A stretch of 18,196 nucleotides of DNA, from the NCBI GenBank assembly GCA_027600665.1, contig JADGJL010000557.1, positions 1 to 18,196 on the forward strand, in the 5' to 3' direction. Source of the DNA: Irineochytrium annulatum. Its lineage: Eukaryota > Chytridiomycota > Chytridiomycetes > Chytridiales > Chytridiaceae. Below are positions 9,487 to 18,196 of this stretch, piece after piece. The translations under genes were made by a program, and so were the position numbers. Each line of letters starts with the position of its first letter. Position 1 is the first letter of the stretch. The notes under the pieces are model-generated. The model saw nothing but the letters and a program-made list of their open reading frames with translations, ran no database searches and was not told the origin of the DNA.

Positions 9487-10772
9487 TCATATTACATTGT
9501 TGTTTAACTCTATATCACCAACAATGCACTGTCCGATGTCATCCAGGAACCAGATATTTTTCTCTTTGAATGCCCCGCGCTTATCTTGCCGTCCGTTTGC
9601 ATGCACCAGATAAGGGCTCGATAAGTTTAGCGTGGAGACGTAATAATCGTACGCCTCGGACCACGTGAAATATACGTGTCCGTTTATTGCTTTGTACTGG
9701 TCCAAGTATCGTGTCGTGAAGTATCTTGGACGCTGATCCATCAACGCTACCGCCTCGGTTCTGTCAAGGGGTGCAAAATTTCTGACCCAAGACTCCTCAG
9801 CTATCAGAATGTTGAGGGCATCTTGATCGTCAACGTCAGTCCTCTCATCTAAGAGCTCTGCAATCCTCTTGGCGACGTATCGGCCTCCCTCGTCCGCTTT
9901 CAGGAAGAATGCGCCGGCGCATGCTGTGACGTGACCGTGGGGCCAAGCCCACTGACTATCTGGCTCAAAGAACGGTATGGGTGCCGGGTTTGCTGGGGCT
10001 TTTAGTGCTTCCGATCTCCGTTCTGCCGCCGACAGCTCCCTTTGCTTTACTTCGGCGGGGCCAGGCGGGGGGTCAAACGCCTCGATGTATATCATCCCCT
10101 GGTTCCATGCGTCTATTTGCACTTCTAGCGACGAGTCCCATGCCAGCAGGTCCAAGGGGTTCTTTAGAAGCACCAGGTCGCAGTCTAGGAATAGCATATT
10201 GTAGCCGAGATCGTGTACTATCCGCTTAAAAACTTTTCCACGCTCGCGCATCATTAGAAAGTACGGCGTGTCTTTGGGACCACCGTAAACTACGAAGTCC
10301 ATTGTCGCGAACAGATCCCGCTCATACCTATGGGAAATAAGATACGACGAAGTCAAATGCCAACTTACAGGATGGGATGTAAACCCTTGCCTTTGGCCCA
10401 CTCGTAAGCAATTTGATCGAGCGGCCAGAACACCAGCGGTAGCTTTACGCCGTCGCGCTCGGCTAGACGGTCGACCGAGCAGATGAAGTTGGCCATTACC
10501 ACCAGGAAGGCCTGATTAAAAGGCACCAGAACAATAGTTCGATTAACATCCGCTGTCTTTGCCAGCATTGCATCTAACGGATCTGCAGAATCCGCTTGCA
10601 ACACAAACGGGGCTTTGTTAATGCGGGCCGACTTCAAATCCAGATCTGCATCGGTGGCGACGAGCTGCTGTGGCCGGCTCTTGACGTGAAAGAGAATAAA
10701 GACAATCAAGCTCGCCGTGATGGTGACTAGCAGCAGACGCCTGCGAGGGACAACTTGCTTCGACCACGACAT
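9487..10772 (-). CDS. GT77-like type II membrane glycosyltransferase (Nucleotid_trans domain)
   Basis: Predicted Golgi or ER-lumen enzyme that transfers a sugar from a nucleotide sugar; donor and acceptor unknown. Exons 10772-10369 and 10327-9487, intron 41 nt, phase 2; 414 aa. A short basic cytosolic tail (KQVVPRRR) precedes a single membrane anchor at about residues 12-30 (LLLVTITASLIVFILF), the type II layout. The catalytic domain has DFVVYGGPKDTPYFLMMRER, then the metal/nucleotide-binding DxD in MLFLDCDLVLLKNPL (Asp183-Asp185), a Trp/Gly-rich region, CAGAFFLKADE and DDQDALN, as in the plant RRA/RGXT-type enzymes of this fold. It ends soon after LVHANGRQDKRGAFKEKNIW. It shares a 236-bp divergent promoter region with the transporter-glycosyltransferase fusion gene, which suggests a linked role. 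Confidence 0.9.
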
Positions 10773-11008
10773 TTGAATTGAGACAGTGGAAGTCGCGCGA
10801 AGTCACGGCAAGGCCAGATGCGGAGGGTATACAAAATGGATCTATATCACTGAATGAAGTTTGTTGGCGTCAGCGCGCAGCTATCTTAAACCACACTTAC
10901 CCGAGCCGAAGAGTGTTGCATGCAAAACAAAACGTGATCGTCAATTTTCTCCTTAATCGGAGTTGGCGACGGGCGAGGAGATCATCGCATCGCACGCAGA
11001 AGCATACA
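10773..11008. promoter_or_regulatory. Divergent promoter region of the two glycosylation genes
   Basis: 236 bases between the start codons of the GT77-like gene (-) and the transporter-GT fusion gene (+). A TATA-like stretch (tctatatcac) occurs near 10841-10850. The + frame of the fusion gene is open throughout but contains no ATG before 11009, which supports that start. Confidence 0.55.
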
Positions 11009-13658
11009 ATGAAGTCACAAGACGCGACGGATGGAACGTCCTCGACCGTGCTAATATGGTGTGGTGACCTGTTTGCTTGTCTGCTAATTAACGGCTCTTT
11101 TAGCGCGTGGATCCTTGCATCCAGGGCACTATTGCTCTCCACGAACCACATCATCTTTGCTGGCAGCTTTCGTTAAGATTCGGAATTGCATCGCCTTGCT
11201 TACATGTTTGATCAGCATTTCCAATATTCCTGGCATTCTGGCAGATGATAGTCCTCGCAGTGATAGGCAAAGTGCTTTCCAGCACCACTGCGCCTACAGA
11301 AAGCAGGCCTCGGAACCCTCTGGATTGGAATATGTACTCAAAGGCCGTTCTGCCAATCGGTCTTTTCTATTCTTTAAGCCTGATCGCGTCCAATCAGTCG
11401 TTCATGCACCTGAGCCTCACGTCTATGCAATTGCTCACGGTTCCTACTTGGCCCCAGATTCTGTGACTAATTCTATTTAGGGTGTTATGCCAGTATTGGT
11501 CGTTATCTGTGCAAGCGTGGTTACAAATGTTAACTTCGATTCGCGAACAATTTTTATCGTCGTTCTCGTCATGGCCGGGATCATTACCGCGTCGGTTCAG
11601 ACTGTCACCTTGAACTTTTCGGGCTTTGTCGTGCAGGTGATCGCTGTAACATGCGAAGCCGTGAGGCTCGTGATGATGCAGACAATTGTCAACACGAAGG
11701 CGATCAACCTTGACCCACTCTCACTTATGACTCGCGTTGCGCCGGTAACGTCTTGAAAGTTAACGGTTTGTAACGCAGCTACTTAGATATGTGCAGGTTT
11801 AACTGGCATGGCCTGGTTGCTGCTTGAAGGGCCGTTGGTGTTTCAAGCTATTAAGAAATTAAGCGTGGAAACGCTTATCTTTAATGCCGGTACTTCCGTT
11901 GTACTTAACATAGCGACCGTGTATCTGGTGAGTTAACTTTCGCGGATGCAACATTTTATTGACCTTCAGGTTGCAAATACGTCTGCACTTTGTATATCTT
12001 TACTAGGAGTGCTTCGGGATATCGCAACTGTTGTCATTACCATAATATTTATGGAGACGCGGCCTCAGGCCGTCCACGTTATCGGCTACGGAGTGGCGTT
12101 AATTGGCCTCGCTTGTTTTAAGACAGGAGCACTGTCGAACATGGAGTTGTTTACAAGTTTACCTCATGTTCCGAAGTCGAGAAAATTACTTGGATCCGCT
12201 TTAATTGCCTTGGTCACGATGATAGCTCTTCTGCCCTTTTTTGGATCCGAGGGCGTTCCGTTAACGGAGCTAGAGCTTGTCCGCAACTTATCGTCTGTAC
12301 CGGAGGCGAACTCGACAAAAGTCGACGAGCTTATTGCTTTCAATGAAACGACAATCGTGGATGATCCGCTCCACACAGCCGGGATATTATCTTCGAGCCA
12401 GAAGTGCGAAGATTTGCACAATCAAAATCGTGATAATTATGCAACAAAAAACCGTATTTCCGGGAAGTCGTTGTCGGCTACGGACTGGTCCGTCGTATCA
12501 AGCCACGTTCAATCGCCAATATTTGGGTGCTACACATATAAGGTATTAATCGACATATGAATCCTTTCTGACTTCCAGTAAGGACCGGTATTCCGTATAT
12601 CAAGATGCAGATGTTGGCAGAGAGCTTGCGACAAATCTTATCGAGTGCCGGCCGGAAGCTCGTTCAGCTGTCGTGGTTCGAGTCAACGAGAACTTCGACG
12701 TCTCGCTAGATACGATACTGCATTTTCGATCGTTAGTTGGGGAGGTTGGGTGGCTCATGAATCATCATGTGTACCTCTTGGTCTTTTTAGGTGAAGATGA
12801 AATCGACACGGCTGAACAGAGGCAACGATTGGAATCCTCGAGAATTCCTGCAGAGTTCTGGGACCTTTGCATTACGTATACGTCGCGGGAAATATGGTCA
12901 ATGTTCCCCGAGCCTGTATTCCGTGACATGTGGAGGGACGGGCATGCTGTGTTAATATGGTTCATGAAGACCCACTCTCAGTACGACTATCTTTGGTCAA
13001 TAGACAGTGACGTTCGATACGCAGGAAGGTAAGATACCGGTTTACCCACACAACGGCTAAGTTGCTCGATAGGTGGCGAGAGCTTTTTTCGCAGGTCGCT
13101 TCGAATTGGCAGCGGCACCCAAAATTTAATGCTACTAATCCGGAGCTCCCAGACTTGATCACCTTCGACGATGTCTGTATGCCTCATCGGTTTTGGGGGT
13201 GGTGGACAACATGCGAGAACATTTGGTGGCTTTCGAATTTAAGGCAGACGCCGGGTTTTGTGTGGTAAGCAAATCACCGGGTAGCCGAACTTAATGCCGA
13301 TGTTAGGGGGTGGAGTCGGCGCCTTGTGAACAAAATCGATGAGTTTCTTCAACGCGGCATTACCTGCCACTTTGAGTTGTTAGTTACAAGTGTCGCCCAC
13401 AACACCGGCTTGTCAATCCTGTTCTCTCCGCATAATTTGTATGGAGATCGAGATTCTCGTGATAAACGTCTGCCGTCCTGCAAAACCGCTGCGTACGCTC
13501 CAACGTATTCGGGGCAGGAGAAGATTCCTGGCGGTTATACGTACACTTGGGGAGAGAATAGTGCACGACGACTCTACCGGGAATGGATGAAAGAGCGCAG
13601 TGACTTGGATAGTTTATGTTTGCCTAATGCCTTGCTGCATCCCGTCAGAGGATTGTAA
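11009..13658 (+). CDS. TPT/nucleotide-sugar transporter fused to a DUF3405-like glycosyltransferase
   Basis: Exons 11009-11058, 11104-11171, 11216-11439, 11481-11744, 11787-11927, 11970-12542, 12583-13028, 13073-13264, 13307-13658; 769 aa. The first intron (45 nt, a multiple of three) rests on a branch site (CTAAT) and TTTTAG, but its donor GTGTGG is weak; unspliced, the protein gains 15 residues. The third intron has an atypical donor (GTTCCT). Residues 1 to ~310 are a drug/metabolite-transporter fold of the TPT family: FPIFLAFWQM, PIGLFYSLSLI, EAVRLVMMQ, RVAPICA and GVLRDI sit where the family has TWHM, PIGLFFSLSLI, EAIRLVM, YAPVCA and GVLKDI. A further membrane span (~322-341) leads into a ~430-residue domain with VYLLVFLGEDEID, IPAEFWDLC, YDYLWSIDSDVRYAGRW (DSD at 581-583), PDLITF, FWGWW and VWGWSRRL, the DUF3405 pattern as I remember it. 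No stop or start separates the halves. The simple reading is sugar-nucleotide import coupled to luminal transfer; this is inference. Confidence 0.87.
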
Positions 13659-13797
13659 TCATTACATTTACTAACACTATGTTTGGCTGTTGAGATATGT
13701 AATTAAGTCGAAACAAGCACCGAGTTCGCGCATTGATATATAAATCTAAATAATATAAACGTTACAAAACTTATTTCCAAAAAATCCTTCTGTTGCA
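13659..13797. other. Convergent 3' region of the fusion gene and ADC synthase
   Basis: 139 AT-rich bases between two stop codons that face each other, with AATAATATAAA and ATATATAAATC, which fit weak polyadenylation positioning elements for either gene. No coding signal. Confidence 0.5.
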
Positions 13798-16700
13798 TTA
13801 AAAATCCCGCGTGAATCCGTAGCATGCCTCGAGACTGTATTAGATGCAAGTCAGATTCTCCAACAGCGGCAACAAATATGAACTCACCTCGGCACCACAG
13901 AATCTGCCTTTAATACCATTTCTTCATATTCCCCGACAGGATTTGAGAGGTAAACAATCGCCCCGCCCGCCCCGACCTCCACCCTGCCGTCTTCACCAAT
14001 AACCGCCGTCCTGATGACAACACTCAAGTCGGCTGCTCCAGTCACTGACAAAAACCCCGAGCATCCCGAGTACACGCCGCGAGCGACACCCTCGCCTTCC
14101 AGCCCGTTCAGAATGCCAACAGTCCTTCGCTTTGGCGCGCCAGTCATAGACCCGGGCGGGAACGTGGCTCGGATTGCGTCGACGCACGTCAGGCCCGGGC
14201 GGAGGTGAGAGCGGACCGTTGTCACGAGCTGGTGGATGGTCGAGTATGTCTCGACATGCATCAGGTGGGGAACAGTGACGGTACACTTTTCGGAGATCAG
14301 GTTCAGGTCGTTCCGGATCAAATCAACAATCTGAAGAACAAGCGTTTAGAATGGCTACAAAAGTCTAAAAACGACTAATGCCCACCATCAGATTTTCGGA
14401 TCGGTCCTTCTCGTTCGTCTCCAACATAACCTTCCTCCTCTCATCCTCTTCCTCCCACATCACCCTCCACCGTTCCCTCTCCTCATCCCCAACCTCATCC
14501 CCAACCTTTCTTTCTTCCTCATCCTCCTCCCACCCATCCCTCCTCCCGAGACCGAGGGCAGGCCTCGCCACGGTTCCCTTAATTGGCTTCATCTCCACCA
14601 TCCCATCCCCCCGAACCCTCAGAAAACGCTCGGGGCTCGAACCAATCACGGAGAACGCCCCAACCCCAACGTCGTCGCCGAGCGCCGGGAACTCGTAGAA
14701 CGTCGCAAACGGTGCCGCGTTCCGCCGCCGCAAGTGGGAGTAGGCTTTGAGGGCGTGATCCGAGTCCACCAGCGAGCCCCCGGACTGTCGGCGGAACCCC
14801 GCGGCCACGCGACCACGAATCCGAGTCGTGAGGCACACCTCATACGTCTCCCCAGCCTCGATTTGACGGAGGGACTCCACAACACTCGAGACGTAGGCGC
14901 CGCGTGGATGCAGGATCGTAAGAACGCCATTCCGAGGGCACGGTCCCGCCGCCTTGCCGTCATCCGCGACCGCGTCCTCGCCGTCATCCGAGTCACACCC
15001 CGCATCGTTCCCAAAAGCCGTGAAGGGCGCCGCGCGGGGCGACGGTGTCGGGGACGGCGTAGGCGGCAGGAAGGCGCTTGCCCCGCTGTTTGATCGCCGA
15101 CCCCGCCACGAGGCGTCCGCTCCGGCCCCTCCCGATGTAGACCGGTGGCTGCCACATGGCCCCGCGCCGCCCTCGTCGTATGGTGGTAGGGACGCGATCA
15201 CGCCGGCCGTCTCTTGAATCCACCGCTCCGTATCGACAGAAACCGCGTCGTCGCCGCCGTTGCCGTCGGCGACACGCTCCAGCGCAACGAGGTGAACGCG
15301 CTCGTCCTGATGGTCAAACACGACGACCCGATCCGCGAATATAAAGGAGGAGTCTGGCGCGATCGGCCGCTCCGCGTGCGTGAAGGCATCGCCATCGCCG
15401 TCCTCGCCCACCAGACACTCCACCCTCATCTCGTAGCCGAAGAACCCGACGAAGCCGCCGAGAAAGTCGAAGTCCAAAGGTGGGGTCGAGGACGGCAGGC
15501 GCACCAACGGGGGGCCACTGAGTTGAATCCCTGCGGCGGCAGTGCACGGCGCGAGCGAGTAGTTGATCACGGCGCTTGCGTCAACGTGGCGATCGTGGAG
15601 CTGGCGGGAGATCCAGTGGAAGAAAGTTTCACCACGCTCGAGTTGCCGCGTCGACGTCTCGCGCTCGGGCCCGTAAATCTGCGTGGTAACCACCCGTGAC
15701 TCAACCGAGTACGCGCAAAGCATGCTAAACAAAGGCGTAAGCGAACAAAATTTTTACTTCTGCGGAGACAATAAGGAGAAAGGAAGGGCGTACCTTAACG
15801 GTCCGCCTGCACACCCCATAAATGAGAACCGGCTCCGCCCTTCCTCAACTCTCGCCGAGTCAAGCCAAAATCGGGCCGGCTCGCCGCGGTACAGAGTCTC
15901 AAAGACTTGCTCGGAATTCCGGAACCCGTGCGCAAGCTGCACGATGCGGACCCTTAGTGAGGCACCATGCCGCTGCGTGGCCGACTGATGGTCAATAAGG
16001 GGCTGGGGAACGACGGTGAGCGACCGGATATGCGGTGGGATGCCAGCGACCGAGCTGCCGTTTAAGTTGGGATGCCGGGTGTGGTAGAGCGCGGCCAGGT
16101 TGAGGAAATTGTCAACAACTCTTTGTCCGAACTCCGTGCAGATGGACTGGAGGGAGGCGTGGGCGTTAGCAAATGACCAAATAACCAAGTGAAGTGCAAA
16201 TGGATGAATGAGGCAGCCAAACTGCTGCCCCGAACAAGCCATATTTACAAATAATAGCATTCGACATGTCTTACCTCGGGGTGAAACTGGACACTCCAAA
16301 GGGGCCTCTCGACGTGCTCCATCCCCATTACGACCTTGTTCCCGTCTTCCTCCGTCGTCCATGCCGTAATCTTTAAAAATTCCTCCCGGACACTCTCCGG
16401 ATCCACGACCAGGGAATGATACCTCACGACGTTGAAGGGGGAGGGGATCCCCGCAAACAAGCCGACGCCGGCGTGCGTCACGGGGCTAAGGCGACCATGA
16501 ACGACCGTTTTCGCCCGGACGACGGAGCCGTCAAAGGCGACGGCAAGCCCCTGGTGGCCGAGGCAGACGCCGAGGACAGGGATAGGCGAGCGGGCGAGGA
16601 TGGCGGAGCAGATGCCGAAGTCCTTTGGAAAGATAGTTAGGCGGGCCGGTCGCGACCGAAAGCGGGGCCCCGATGCTAACCTCAGCATGATCAGGCCGAC

Positions 16701-16959
16701 CAGGTCCTGGCGAGATGATGATGCAGTCAAAGTGCGGCAGGATGGTCGACTCAAAGACGTTCCTGTGGAAGGGCGATGGTTGATGACGTGGCACAACGCA
16801 ACCCGCAAACAACGGGACGTACCACTCAGTCACCTGGTCATTCCTGATGACGACTGGGGCAGGCGACGACGACGGGCCCGAGGCAACGGTGTTAAGCTCG
16901 CACGCTTGGAGCAGGTTGAAGGTGTAGGAGTCGTAGTTATCCACAATCAGTATCCGCAT
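13798..16959 (-). CDS. ABZ1: Aminodeoxychorismate synthase, fused PabA-PabB
   Basis: Makes 4-amino-4-deoxychorismate from chorismate and glutamine, the first step to p-aminobenzoate and folate. Exons 16959-16823, 16762-16681, 16622-16275, 16146-15794, 15724-14386, 14330-13888, 13834-13798; introns 60, 58, 128, 69, 55 and 53 nt; 912 aa. The N-terminal glutamine amidotransferase starts MRILIVDNYDSYTFNL, with ISPGPGRPD, nucleophile Cys93 in GVCLGHQG and His187/Glu189 in QFHPE. The PabB part follows: an N-terminal half, then a low-complexity linker (~488-566). The chorismate-binding half has PIKGTVAR, whose Lys689 marks ADC synthase and rules out anthranilate synthase (PIAGT), then ENLMIVDLIRNDL, SMTGAPK and GAGGAIVYLS. 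A charged insertion of ~47 residues (694-740, Glu/Arg-rich) splits PIKGT from ETNEKDRSEN. If the last intron is retained, translation stops after VVPR (13884) instead of continuing through 12 further residues. Confidence 0.95.
14424..14574. repeat. Pyrimidine-rich tract (purine-rich coding strand) inside ADC synthase
   Basis: About 150 bases dominated by C and T on the + strand (units like cctcatcctcc, catccccaacct repeated). On the coding strand this is a GA-rich run that encodes the Glu/Arg-rich insertion after PIKGT. The short near-repeats suggest expansion by slippage. Confidence 0.7.
16210..16231. repeat. Hairpin in the 128-nt third intron of ADC synthase
   Basis: GGGGCAGC and GCTGCCTC on the minus strand pair around a six-base loop (eight pairs, one G-U). 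It lies between the donor (16274) and the likely branch site GCTAACG (16170-16164). With the palindrome in Rrp9 intron 3, the two longest introns in the window both carry a strong stem. Confidence 0.65.
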
Positions 16960-17778
16960 CGTTACTATCGTTGTTGTCCTTTCGTCGCCGACCCGTCTCC
17001 TTGATTCCGAACGTCTTCCGTGTGGTTGGGGGAAATGCTCAAGACCTGGGGACGTGGTCGTCAATTACCTCCGAAACTCATTTTCTTTCAAGCCTCTCAA
17101 CGTCAAACTCCCCGTTTCAGTCAACAGTTCATTTGCAAAATCGCCAACAAAGTAGGTATTAAAGTCAAAGCCTCTCCACCGATTGCAAAGGAAGGGGCAA
17201 CCCTCGAAGACGATGAACTCTATATACGAGCTTGCACTTCGTTTCTCCCGCTGAGGCGCAAAAGCTGCAATCAAGAACCAATGGAGACAGAACGAAACGA
17301 CAAAAGGAAGTTACACAATCATGCAGATGCAGAACTTAAAAGGCACCTGAAGATTGTCACGATTATAGGACGTTCCTCTCTGATTTCCAATCACTGCGTT
17401 CGTGTATGCGGCTTCCGCAATAAGCCTTCACGTACTTCATGGACATCATTGCCAGAATCGGACCCAGCTGCAACGAATCGTTGAGAGTTTGCCCGTCGGG
17501 TTGTCTCCTAGCGGGCGGCGACTGGCGGTCTTTGACGTGTGCTCATGCTCCCCCTTTCCATTCGTACAGAGGCCAAGAAAATATTATGCCGTCCAGGAGA
17601 TGGCTCCAAGCCGCAGCGCAGCTTGGCAGTTGCATGGAATTGGAAACTCCTGGGTGTACTATGAATGACGCGGAACCGCTGTTACCAAATATATGTCCTT
17701 CGTGTCCAAAACGCGCGTAATTTGTAAACACGACTGCACGGCAGTAGTCAAGCCTTGTCGGGGTTTGAAAAGCTAAAG
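16960..17778. other. 819-bp divergent region; no confident gene
   Basis: This is the largest gap between genes other than the left edge. It must hold the promoters of ADC synthase (-) and the lectin-like gene (+). Several open frames of 70-150 codons overlap on both strands (e.g. 17020-17484 and 17439-17720 on +, 17065-17274 on -). None shows a domain I know. On the minus strand a splice from ~17567 to ~17508 would join two protein-like pieces (ending in GIIFSWPL and containing LGPILAMMSM), but no consistent downstream exon could be chosen. Treat as promoter DNA with a possible unrecognised small gene. Confidence 0.4.
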
Positions 17779-18196
17779 ATGAGGCCCCCAACATCGCCGA
17801 GCAAGCCGGGATGGCTCCTAACGATGTGGGCCGCATTTGCCCTCTGCCTTCTAGCGTATATTGCGTGAGTTTATGCTTACTTCAGGGCCATCAGCTTCCC
17901 ACTTAATTACACCTTCTGCACTCAGGTGGCGACCGGCGAACAACACGGCTCCAGACATCACCTCTCCTGTGGTTGATGAGGCGAAAGATGCCGTGCCGAC
18001 CACATCCGGGGGGGCGAAGGTTCACGGGCATCTCGCGGTCGGAGCTGAGTTATGGAGTGGCGACTCCATTTGGTCGCCATCCGGCCAATTTTGCATGATG
18101 CTCATGCACGACGGCAACCTGAAGATGTTCGAGTCCGTGGTGCCGAGGCCGCAGTCGACGGCCTGTAACTGCACCTGGTGCACCATCACGTGGGCG
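17779..18196 (+). CDS. Membrane-anchored bulb-lectin-like protein, 5' part
   Basis: Partial gene cut by the window end. Exon 1 is 17779-17864; exon 2 starts at 17926 and runs off the edge; intron 61 nt with GTGAGT donor, CTTAATT branch and CACTCAG acceptor, phase 2. The ATG context is aag before ATG. The N-terminus is a short basic tail then one hydrophobic segment at about residues 12-29 (WLLTMWAAFALCLLAYI), which reads as a signal anchor or uncleaved signal. A Thr/Pro/Asp-rich stretch follows. Then comes HLAVGAELWSGDSIWSPSG and MLMHDGNLKMF, the spacing of a B-type (bulb, D-mannose-binding) lectin repeat in which D-x-N-x-V-x-Y is the sugar site; here the motif reads DGNLKMF, so the site is altered. 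It ends in a Cys-rich piece (CNCTWC). Likely secretory or cell surface; ligand unknown. Confidence 0.75.

Noticed and set aside
12671..12682. B-box-like GGTTCGAGTCA on the + strand
   Set aside because: Lies in the coding frame of the fusion gene (VVRVNEN) and has no tRNA fold.
14629..14643. tRNA B-box-like GGTTCGAGCCCCGAG on the minus strand
   Set aside because: It encodes the conserved GSSPER of ADC synthase; no A box or cloverleaf fits around it.
15214..15699. Long + strand open frame of 161 codons
   Set aside because: Antisense of ADC synthase exon 5; a side effect of high GC codon use.
13798..16959. Anthranilate synthase (TrpE/TrpG) as the identity of the chorismate enzyme
   Set aside because: The motif is PIKGT, with the Lys typical of aminodeoxychorismate synthase, and the amidotransferase is fused at the N-terminus as in fungal ADC synthases.
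17543..17836. Minus-strand frame of 97 codons with protein-like end
   Set aside because: Overlaps the signal anchor exon of the lectin-like gene and no consistent exon follows it; kept only as part of the unresolved gap.
1..18196. CRISPR arrays, insertion sequences, transposon ends, integrated virus genes
   Set aside because: No direct-repeat arrays, transposase, reverse transcriptase, integrase or terminal repeats were seen on either strand.

Overview
The window looks like a compact eukaryotic, most likely fungal, nuclear genome segment. Nine protein genes sit on alternating strands in 18 kb. Most introns are 40-84 nt with GT(A/G)..(C/T/A)AG ends and CTAAC/CTGAC-like branch sites, and intergenic gaps are as small as 34 bp. 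The gene content fits a fungus: an Rrp9/U3-55K protein, a Prp3 splicing factor, a fused PabA-PabB aminodeoxychorismate synthase, and a domain resembling DUF3405, which I know essentially from fungi. A stand-alone triple-LIM protein and a small protein that loosely recalls animal gadkin make an early-diverging (chytrid-like) lineage a reasonable guess, but that is inference. All exon models were built by hand; in each one the exon phases add up to an uninterrupted frame.

Layout, left to right. 1-981: no gene I can support. 982-2650 (-): six-exon acyltransferase-3 membrane protein. 3094-3965 (-): four-exon protein with three LIM domains. 4193-6399 (+): six-exon Rrp9 WD40 protein of the U3 snoRNP, with an unusually long 252-nt intron holding a perfect 18-bp palindrome. 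6596-7406 (-): three-exon small acidic protein with a Cys-rich start. 7471-9452 (+): two-exon Prp3 of the U4/U6 snRNP, separated from the previous gene by a 64-bp divergent promoter. 9487-10772 (-): GT77-like type II glycosyltransferase whose stop lies 34 bp from the Prp3 stop. 11009-13658 (+): nine-exon fusion of a TPT/nucleotide-sugar-transporter domain with a DUF3405-like putative glycosyltransferase. 13798-16959 (-): seven-exon ADC synthase. 17779-end (+): 5' part of a membrane-anchored bulb-lectin-like protein.

Functionally there are three themes. Two genes serve RNA machines (Rrp9 for pre-rRNA processing, Prp3 for the spliceosome). One makes the p-aminobenzoate precursor of folate. Four encode membrane or secretory-pathway proteins connected to sugars or acylation: the acyltransferase, the GT77-like enzyme, the transporter-glycosyltransferase fusion and the lectin-like protein. 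The GT77-like gene and the fusion gene share one 236-bp divergent promoter region and may act in the same glycan pathway. The transporter-glycosyltransferase fusion is the most interesting object here.
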